Below, piece after piece: positions 1 to 4,782 of a DNA stretch of 5,635 nt. Within the stretch, counting starts at the first letter, position 1; each line of letters opens with the position of its first letter. The stretch comes from JBBRHF01 sp038223055. GTDB taxonomy: Bacteria > Actinomycetota > Actinomycetes > JACCUZ01. The notes beneath the pieces were generated by a model. That model saw nothing but the letters and a program-made list of their open reading frames with translations. It was not told the DNA's origin and did not search any database. The stretch is from positions 1 to 5,635 of the forward strand of contig JBBRHF010000228.1 in the NCBI GenBank assembly GCA_038223055.1, in the 5' to 3' direction. The position numbers and the translations under genes are program-made.

Positions 1-9
1 GCGTGAGAT

Positions 10-90
10 AGTTTCACTGAAAGTGCCTTCCAGGACCGGTCCGGATCGGGTCTCAACAATCCAGATTCTCCCGGTACAGAAGGCACTTTC
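10..90. repeat. Nested inverted repeat with perfect 12-bp arms
   Basis: GAAAGTGCCTTC at 19-30 is exactly reverse-complementary to GAAGGCACTTTC at 79-90. Inside these arms, ACCGG (35-39) can pair with CCGGT (71-75) across a 4/3-nt internal loop, and GGAT (43-46) can pair with ATCC (59-62), giving a roughly 72-nt nested structure. Each 12-mer is itself an imperfect palindrome (GAA-N-G-NN-C-N-TTC). A second palindrome, TTTCA-C-TGAAA (12-22), overlaps the left arm. No T-tract follows, so it is not a typical intrinsic terminator. It could be a small non-autonomous mobile or REP-like repeat, or a pair of operator sites whose equivalent bases lie 60 bp apart. The base pairing is directly visible; the role is inference. 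Confidence 0.6.
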
Positions 91-140
91 CTCGTTCCCA
101 CGCCGACACCCACCCCGCCCGTCCACGGATTCAGGCTAAG

Positions 141-554
141 GTGCTCATCGACGTGACCGGGCTCGGGCTGCCCGGCAGCCAGGTCCGGCGCCAGCTCTTC
201 CACGACTACGGCATCTACGTCTCACGCACGCTCCCGAGTGCCATTCTGATGAACATGCACATCGGCATCACCGAGGCCGACGTGCATCGACTGCTGGACG
301 CGCTGCGCTCGCTGGCTCGCCGCGGGCACGGCCGAAGGCCATCGCGCCCGGACCTCGACGCCGATCACGAGACGAATGTCGATCGGCTGCTCATCGCCTA
401 CCCACCCGGGGTGCCACTCGCCCTCCCCGGCGAAGCGTGGACCGATCAGCTCCGACAGCGCGTCGAGGCCAGCAGGCGTGGCGGCGCCGACATCTACTCG
501 CTGCCCGGCCACCAGCGTCGACCCCAGCCCGCCCTTCGGGAGGTCGGTGCGTGA
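141..554 (+). pseudogene. C-terminal fragment of Orn/Lys/Arg decarboxylase family (5'-truncated)
   Basis: The 137 codons from the GTG at 141 match only the end of a PLP-dependent ornithine/lysine/arginine decarboxylase. Residues 4-58 resemble the end of the large domain (IDVTGLGLPGSQVRRQLF, then GIYVSRTLP and the HIGIT motif at 40-44). Residues 80-122 carry the C-terminal-domain signature AYPPG (86-90) followed by LPGE (95-98) and ADIYSLPG. Family members are roughly 450 residues or longer. The PLP-binding lysine and the whole N-terminal catalytic region are absent, so this piece should not be active. The frame stays open back to codon 21, but those codons do not resemble the family; similarity appears to begin at about 132, so the break is near 120-135. 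No ribosome-binding site precedes 141, and that start is nominal. The TGA at 552-554 looks like the natural end. An alternative is that the N-terminal part lies left of the window, separated by inserted DNA. Confidence 0.75.
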
Positions 555-570
555 CGTCGACGCGTCGCCA

Positions 571-618
571 ACCGATCAACCGATCAACCGATCAACCGAT
601 CAACCGATCAACCGATCA
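571..618. repeat. Six perfect tandem copies of the octamer ACCGATCA
   Basis: Positions 571-618 are six uninterrupted, identical copies of ACCGATCA. A degenerate continuation follows (ACCATCGAT from 619, then CGATCG at 631-636). The array sits between the decarboxylase remnant and the VOC gene, ending 44 bp before the GTG at 663, so it falls in the expected leader or promoter region of that gene. Perfect identity of all copies suggests recent slippage-driven expansion. The unit is not a multiple of three and the array is outside any credible coding region. It is clearly less GC-rich than its surroundings. Confidence 0.95.
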
Positions 619-650
619 ACCATCGATTTCCGATCGTCCATCCACCCACT

Positions 651-656
651 AAGGAG
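651..656 (+). promoter_or_regulatory. Ribosome-binding site of the VOC gene
   Basis: AAGGAG at 651-656 lies 6 nt upstream of the GTG at 663. It selects GTG-663 over the nearby ATG at 658, which is only one base after the site and reads another frame that stops by 699. This is the clearest Shine-Dalgarno sequence in the window. Confidence 0.85.
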
Positions 657-662
657 CATGCT

Positions 663-1067
663 GTGCCTGTCTTTCCTGCATTCGCCCACGTCGCCGTGAC
701 CGTGACCGATCTTGAGCTGAGCACCCGGTGGTATGCCCGGCTGTTCGACGCCGAACCCGTCCTCGACGAGGACGAGGAGATCGGCGGCTTCCACCACACC
801 GTCTTCGCCATCGGTGGTGGACAGCTGTTCGGCCTGCACACCCATCCGGTTGCGCCGGCCCCCGGGGACGGGTTCGACGAGCACCGGTCGGGCCTCGACC
901 ACGTCGCCTTCGCCTGCCGTGACCGGCAGGAGTTGCAGACGTGGACCGACCGCCTCGACGAGATCGGCATCGTGCACGGCGGCATCGTCGACGCCCACTA
1001 CGGGTCGGGAGTGTCCGTTCGCGACCCGGACAACATCGCGCTCGAGTTCTTCGCACCACCGTCCTGA
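663..1067 (+). CDS. VOC family (glyoxalase/bleomycin-resistance/dioxygenase fold) protein
   Basis: The 134-residue product has the size and pattern of a single-chain VOC protein built from two beta-alpha-beta-beta-beta modules. Module one starts with the strand FAHVAVTVTD (7-16) and the helix LSTRWYARLF. Module two starts with GLDHVAFAC (77-85) and ends with RDPDNIALEFF (120-130). Likely metal ligands at the standard positions are H9, H80 and E128, with H59 or H61 as a further candidate, so a divalent-metal enzyme acting as a dimer in the cytoplasm is expected. The family includes glyoxalase I, fosfomycin and bleomycin resistance proteins, ring-cleavage dioxygenases and epimerases; substrate cannot be assigned. 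The GTG start is set by AAGGAG 6 nt upstream. The gene appears monocistronic, with an octamer satellite in its leader and a G-run minisatellite beginning 10 bp after its stop, where it converges with the minus-strand cluster. Confidence 0.88.
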   Translation: MPVFPAFAHVAVTVTDLELSTRWYARLFDAEPVLDEDEEIGGFHHTVFAIGGGQLFGLHTHPVAPAPGDGFDEHRSGLDHVAFACRDRQELQTWTDRLDEIGIVHGGIVDAHYGSGVSVRDPDNIALEFFAPPS

Positions 1068-1076
1068 TCGGCGAGC

Positions 1077-1197
1077 GGCGGCGGGGGGGGCGTCGTCGCC
1101 GGCGGCGGGGGGGCGTCGTCGCCGGCGGGGTCGTCGGGGACCGGCGGGGGTCGTCGGGGACTGGCGGGGGTCATCGGGGACTGGCGGGGGTCATCGG
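1077..1197. repeat. G-run minisatellite between convergent genes (23/24-bp x2, then 20-bp x3.35)
   Basis: Two near-identical units come first (1077-1100, 24 bp; 1101-1123, 23 bp), each GGCGGC plus a long G run plus CGTCGTCGCC and differing by one G. After a short link come three full 20-bp units (1131-1150, 1151-1170, 1171-1190) of consensus TCRTCGGGGAYYGGCGGGGG, plus a partial fourth unit at 1191-1197. The plus strand has nine runs of at least four G: 8 at 1083, 7 at 1107, then alternating 4 and 5 from 1127 to 1190 with loops of only 5-6 nt. That is a strong G-quadruplex-type pattern. The array fills the space between the VOC stop (1067) and the minus-strand stop (1191-1193); that TGA lies inside the last partial unit. 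No ordinary stem plus T-tract terminator was seen here, so the array may itself influence transcript ends; that role is inference. Confidence 0.92.
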
Positions 1198-2228
1198 CGC
1201 CGGCGACGGCGGCGAGCCCGGGCGATGGCCACGGCAGCGAGGAGCCCCAGCGCCGCACAGACGGCCACGACCTCGGCGGGGGAGCTGACGAGTCGGTCGC
1301 GCAGACCATCGACGATCTGCGCGCCCGCTCGCCCGGGCTGGGCCGATCGCGACGGGGACCTGCGCGTCGATGGCGACGCAGGCGGTCCCGCTCCCGCCGT
1401 CGAGGACCCCGGCACCCGCACGGCGTAGACGGGGCTGTCGAGGCCCTCGCTGCCCACCAGCATCCGGTTGCCCTCCACCGCGAGCGACTCCCCCTGCTCC
1501 TGCGGGGGCAGCGGCTCCCGGGCGACCAGGTGGTCGGGACGGTCGTAGACGTAGGCCAGGGTGTAGGTGCGCAGGACGAAGCGACCGTCGGGAAGGAACG
1601 CGCCGTCGGTCACCAGGCCGGGCACCGAGCCGACCCGCTCGAGCCGGTTGACCCGGTCGGCGCGCAGCCGGGCCGGGGCCCGGTAGAGGCCGGCGCCGAA
1701 GATGTCCTTCGCGGCGATCCACAGGCGCCCGTCACGCGGGTCGACGAGCAGCGCCTCGGCGTCGCGCGGCCCGCCGGGATAGATGAACCGGAACCAGGTG
1801 GCGGTCACCTTCTGGTCGCTCAGCCGCCGTGGCTCGGCGAAACGGAACACCGACACGTCACGGCGTACGGCGTTGTTGTCACCGATGTCGCCCAGGAACA
1901 GCGCGGGTCGGCCACGCCCGTCCCGGCCGGGGGCCAGCGCCTCCGGATCGAACGGGTCGATGTCCGCACCCGACCCGAATCTCGCGCTGCCGCGCAGGGT
2001 GACCGTCGCGACCGTGCGGCCCCGCCGGTCGACCGCCATGACCTGCGCGCGCTTGCCGCCGTCGTTGTGGGTCCACAGGATCTGCGGGTGCCGGGTCGAA
2101 GCGGCCAGGCCGCTGGACTCGTCCAGGCGCGGGTCGGTCAGCCGCAGCAGCGGCGCGGGGCCGGGCGCCGGGGTCGCGCCGGCCAGCAGGACGGCACCCA
2201 GGACAAGGGCAGGGCTAGCCGAGAGCAT
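1191..2228 (-). CDS. Secreted, membrane-anchored beta-propeller-like protein (phytase-like/esterase-like type)
   Basis: The product has 345 residues. It begins with a short hydrophobic signal segment (MLSASPALVLGAVLLAGATP). The extracytoplasmic body starts with the family-like phrase TDPRLDESSGLAAS (31-44), followed by LWTHNDGG (51-58), FLGDIGDNNA (111-120), DAEALLVDPRDGRLW (156-170) and TDGAFLPDGRFVLRTY (207-222). These recurrent D/G-rich strand pairs suggest a beta-propeller like the actinobacterial phytase-like proteins. A Ser/Pro/Ala-rich linker (274-305) leads to a C-terminal membrane helix (about 318-337) and a tail of seven arginines, predicting a cell-surface protein anchored at its C-terminus with a cytoplasmic Arg tail. 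The ATG at 2228 is preferred over more upstream starts because the signal peptide begins there and longer versions would read through the neighbouring gene. It overlaps the methyltransferase stop by 14 bp, so translational coupling is likely. Enzymatic activity is unproven. Confidence 0.8.
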   Translation of the reverse strand: MLSASPALVLGAVLLAGATPAPGPAPLLRLTDPRLDESSGLAASTRHPQILWTHNDGGKRAQVMAVDRRGRTVATVTLRGSARFGSGADIDPFDPEALAPGRDGRGRPALFLGDIGDNNAVRRDVSVFRFAEPRRLSDQKVTATWFRFIYPGGPRDAEALLVDPRDGRLWIAAKDIFGAGLYRAPARLRADRVNRLERVGSVPGLVTDGAFLPDGRFVLRTYTLAYVYDRPDHLVAREPLPPQEQGESLAVEGNRMLVGSEGLDSPVYAVRVPGSSTAGAGPPASPSTRRSPSRSAQPGRAGAQIVDGLRDRLVSSPAEVVAVCAALGLLAAVAIARARRRRRRR

Positions 2229-3387
2229 CGCCCAGCAGCGTCTGCAGGTAGGGGGTGACGTTCCAGGCGGCGACCAGTTCGTCGTAGTCACGGCGCAGAC
2301 CCGGATCGGCCGGCGCGCCCGAGCGCACCGCCTTGAGCATGGTGTTGCGCGGGGTGTACTCGGCCGCCACGAACTGCTGCACATCCACGACGTAGCCGGC
2401 CCGGCGCATCAGCGCAGCCCGCAGCGCGTCGGTCAGCACGTCGCCGAAACGCTCGCTCAGGATGGCCTGGCGGGTGAGCAGAGCATAGGGCGCGGGGGTG
2501 GTGCTGACCGTGAGCTGGCGCTGCAGATGGTGGTGGCAGCACGGGGCGGCGAGAACGACCGGTGCGCCCCAGCGGACGCCCTGGGCCAGCGCGTCGTCGG
2601 TGGCGGTGTCGCAGGCGTGCAGGGCGAGGACGATGTCGGCCGGCTCGACCGCGGCCGCGGCGGAGTCGGCGATGGTCCCGGCGACGAAGCGCACCCGCGC
2701 GCTCCAGCCAAGCTCGGCGGCGATGCGGGTGTTGCGCTGGCGGGCTCGCTCGCGCACGTCGACGCCGACGAGCTCGACCTCGCGCCCGGCCGCGAGGTAG
2801 CGGTAGGCCGCAAAAGTGAGGTAGGCGTTGCCGCAGCCGAGGTCGACGACCCGCCACGGCCGGTCGGCCGGGAGGTCGGCCTCGGCGACCGCCGCCGCCA
2901 GCATCCGCAGGAACGCGTCGACCTGGCGGCGCTTGCCGGCGTTGGCGCCCAGGACGGTGAACAGGGGGTCGCCGGGGTCGATCAGGTGCTGGGCGGGCCG
3001 GTCGTGGCTGGTCAGCTGGGCTCGCGGCTCGCCGACAACGGCGCTGCGGTGCAGCTGCGCCGCGCCTTTCTTGGTGACCCGCAACTCCACCGTGGCGTCG
3101 GTCGTCTCGACGTGCCAGTTGCCGAACGGCTGCGCCAGCAACTCGTCGACGACACCGCCGGCGCCCCCCTCAAATGCCTCGTTGCGGGTGTGGGCAGCCT
3201 GCTCGTCGTAGGTCACGACCTGCAGCTGACGGCCGGCTTTCAGCTGGACCGGGCGCAGCTCCGCCCGCCGCCACGTCGCCTGCTGCCCGCGACGGCGACC
3301 GGCCGCCACCGCCCGCACCAGCCGGTCGGGGTCCAGCAGCAGCGGACGCAGCTGCGCAAGCGCGGTGGTCAGGTCAGCGGCGGGCAC
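2215..3387 (-). CDS. Class I SAM-dependent methyltransferase, Methyltransf_32 type
   Basis: The 390-residue protein has an N-terminal domain of about 150 residues and a Rossmann-fold methyltransferase domain. Motif I is VVDLGCGNAYLTFA (180-193), which binds S-adenosylmethionine. The acidic end of strand 2 is VGVD (207-210), contacting the SAM ribose. Downstream are the family-typical LHACDTATDDALA (256-268) and APCCHHH (281-287), then YTPRNTMLKAV (344-354). The D-T-A-T-D and C-C-H-H signatures match the group that includes eukaryotic METTL25-like proteins. The N-terminal segment with VELRVTKKG (100-108) might bind a nucleic acid substrate, but the target is unknown. The GTG at 3387 starts 12 bp after the MFS stop codon; no strong ribosome-binding site is visible, suggesting coupling to the upstream gene. 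The cytosolic enzyme has no obvious functional link to its transporter and propeller neighbours. Confidence 0.85.
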   Translation of the reverse strand: MPAADLTTALAQLRPLLLDPDRLVRAVAAGRRRGQQATWRRAELRPVQLKAGRQLQVVTYDEQAAHTRNEAFEGGAGGVVDELLAQPFGNWHVETTDATVELRVTKKGAAQLHRSAVVGEPRAQLTSHDRPAQHLIDPGDPLFTVLGANAGKRRQVDAFLRMLAAAVAEADLPADRPWRVVDLGCGNAYLTFAAYRYLAAGREVELVGVDVRERARQRNTRIAAELGWSARVRFVAGTIADSAAAAVEPADIVLALHACDTATDDALAQGVRWGAPVVLAAPCCHHHLQRQLTVSTTPAPYALLTRQAILSERFGDVLTDALRAALMRRAGYVVDVQQFVAAEYTPRNTMLKAVRSGAPADPGLRRDYDELVAAWNVTPYLQTLLGDALG

Positions 3388-3399
3388 AAGGCCAGCGTG

Positions 3400-4749
3400 T
3401 CACGCCGCGCCGGTCGCATCGGCCGCCTCGGTTGCGGCGGCGGGCTCGGTCGCGTCGGCCGCCTCGGTTGCGGCGGCAGGCTCGGTCGCGTCGGCCGCCT
3501 CGGTCGCGTCGGACTGCTCGGCCGCGCTCACCGGGCGCAGCGCGGGGGCCAGGGCCACGATGGTGGCGGCGAGCAGCAACAGGGCGAGCAGCGCCCGGCC
3601 GAGCCCGACCGCGTGCGCCAGGAAGCCGACCATCGGCGGCCCGATGAGGAAGCCCGCGTAGCCAATGGTGGACACCGCGGCGATGCCGTCGGCCGCGCGC
3701 CCGGACACCTCGCCGCCGGCGCTCATGGCCGCCGGGAAGACCAGCGCCACCCCGAGCCCCCACAGCAGCGCCCCGGCGTAGGTCGCGCCAACCCACGGCA
3801 GCCCGACGGTGACCACAACGCCGAGACCAGTGAGGCAGCCGGCGATGCGTACGGCGCGGGCGCGGCCGAGACGCTCGATGATCGGGGTCCCGGCGAACCG
3901 GCCGGTGGCCATGGCGATCGCGAACGCGGTGTAGCCCGCGGCGGCCCCGGCGTCCGGGACCGAACGCACGTCGCGAAGGAACAGCGCGAGCCAGTCGGCC
4001 GCCGCGCCCTCGATGCAGGTGGCGCCGGCGGTGACGACGCCGATGGCGACGAGACGCCGGGTCAACAGCCGCGCGCGCCCCGGCGTACGGCGGGCGCCGT
4101 TGCCTTCGGCGCGCGCGAGCGCCTCGCTCGAGGCCCGGTCGGCGGCCCGGTGGTCGACGAAGAAATGCAAGCTGGCCAACAGGATTGCCACGGCGACGAC
4201 CGCGGCGACACCGAAATGCACGCCCGCCCCGACCCCGGCGCGCGCCGCCAGGGCGCCGAGGCCGGACCCGGTGATGCCCCCGACCGACCAGCACGCGTGG
4301 TAGCGCGGCATCCAGGCCCGGCCGGCCTCCTGCTCGACGGCCGCGCCGTGCACGTTCATCGCGACGTCCCAGGCGCCGTAGGCCAGACCGAAGAACAGCA
4401 GCGTCGCCCCGAGAGCGGGGATCGAACCCACCCGGGCCAGCCAGGGCAGGGAGGAGATGCCCAGCAGGGCGAAGACGAGGACGACGCGGCTGGAACCCCA
4501 CCGGGTACAGGCCCGGCCCATCAGCGGCATGGACAGCAGCGATCCGACGCCCGGCATGAGCAACGCGAGCCCGAGCTCGGCCGTGCTCGCGTCGAGCCGG
4601 TCACGCACGGCCGGCAACCGGGACACCCAGGTGCCGATGACCGCCCCGGAGAGAAAGAAGACGGCGGCTGTCGCGACCGCTGCCTGGCGCAGCCGGTCGG
4701 CGCTGCGGGTCGGGGGGGTCCTGGCTTCGATGGGGGAGGTGTCGGTCAC
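3400..4749 (-). CDS. MFS transporter, YbjJ-like family
   Basis: The 449-residue protein has about 12 hydrophobic helices in two halves separated by a charged loop (about 200-232), as expected of a major facilitator permease. Strong resemblance to the YbjJ-like group appears at WVSRLPAVRDRL (41-52), DVAMNVHGAAVEQE (128-141), HACWSVGGITGSGLGAL (151-167), IEGAAADWLALFLRD (246-260) and AAVSTIGYAGFLIGPPMVGF (357-376). The loop between helices 2 and 3 (MGRACTRWGSSRVV) is a degenerate MFS motif A. The exported or imported compound is unknown. The GTG at 4749 is chosen because it precedes helix 1 by about 25 residues, and farther upstream the frame runs antisense to the aldo/keto reductase gene. It is the first gene of the minus-strand cluster. 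The C-terminal 36 residues are a low-complexity repeat (listed separately). Ribosome binding is weak, so the exact start is less certain than the gene. Confidence 0.9.
   Translation of the reverse strand: MTDTSPIEARTPPTRSADRLRQAAVATAAVFFLSGAVIGTWVSRLPAVRDRLDASTAELGLALLMPGVGSLLSMPLMGRACTRWGSSRVVLVFALLGISSLPWLARVGSIPALGATLLFFGLAYGAWDVAMNVHGAAVEQEAGRAWMPRYHACWSVGGITGSGLGALAARAGVGAGVHFGVAAVVAVAILLASLHFFVDHRAADRASSEALARAEGNGARRTPGRARLLTRRLVAIGVVTAGATCIEGAAADWLALFLRDVRSVPDAGAAAGYTAFAIAMATGRFAGTPIIERLGRARAVRIAGCLTGLGVVVTVGLPWVGATYAGALLWGLGVALVFPAAMSAGGEVSGRAADGIAAVSTIGYAGFLIGPPMVGFLAHAVGLGRALLALLLLAATIVALAPALRPVSAAEQSDATEAADATEPAAATEAADATEPAAATEAADATGAA
3403..3510 (-). repeat. 18/36-bp in-frame tandem repeat encoding the MFS C-terminal tail
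   Basis: The last 36 codons before the MFS stop consist of six hexapeptides: DATEAA, DATEPA, AATEAA, DATEPA, AATEAA, DATGAA. At the DNA level 3412-3447 and 3448-3483 are 36-bp copies differing at only two positions, followed by a half copy at 3484-3501; each 36-mer is made of two diverged 18-bp halves. The unit keeps the reading frame, so copy number can vary without disrupting the protein. The encoded tail is acidic, Ala/Thr-rich and probably disordered, on the cytoplasmic side if the protein has the usual 12 helices. Confidence 0.93.
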
Positions 4750-4782
4750 TGGACCAAGCGTGACACATGATGGGATGTCGCC
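4750..4782. promoter_or_regulatory. 33-bp divergent intergenic spacer (MFS cluster / aldo-keto reductase)
   Basis: Only 33 bp separate the GTG of the MFS gene (minus) from the ATG of the aldo/keto reductase (plus). The spacer contains an imperfect inverted repeat, GACACAT (4762-4768) against ATGTC (4775-4779), with one extra C in the left arm. It is flanked by GTGACA and TGTCGC, so GACA and TGTC are symmetric about the centre. This could be an operator serving both directions. No convincing -35/-10 pair or strong Shine-Dalgarno is seen on either side, so promoters probably lie within the opposite gene, or the transcripts have very short or no leaders. Functional assignment is inference. Confidence 0.35.

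Noticed and set aside
19..90. Intrinsic terminator
   Set aside because: The perfect arms are separated by 48 nt and there is no T-tract on either strand after the stem; a simple terminator is unlikely.
2..139. Open frame of about 45 codons ending at TAA 137-139
   Set aside because: It is too short to be meaningful at this base composition, has no ribosome-binding site or recognisable family, and spans the inverted repeat.
558..567. Perfect palindrome CGACGCGTCG
   Set aside because: Short CG-rich palindromes are frequent by chance at this base composition and there is no supporting context.
571..618. CRISPR-like array
   Set aside because: The 8-bp units are directly adjacent with no unique spacers, and no cas gene is present.
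600..1059. Minus-strand open frames opposite the VOC gene
   Set aside because: They are antisense to a well-supported VOC protein and their translations are Arg/Ser/Pro-rich without motifs.
2229..2384. Upstream start for the propeller protein adding 52 residues
   Set aside because: The added residues lie wholly within the methyltransferase gene in another frame and would bury the signal peptide that begins at the ATG at 2228.
1783..4770. A 995-codon open frame on the plus strand
   Set aside because: It is antisense to three well-supported minus-strand genes. Its translation is low-complexity and rich in Gly, Arg, Ala and Asp with no recognisable family, as expected for antisense frames in very GC-rich DNA.
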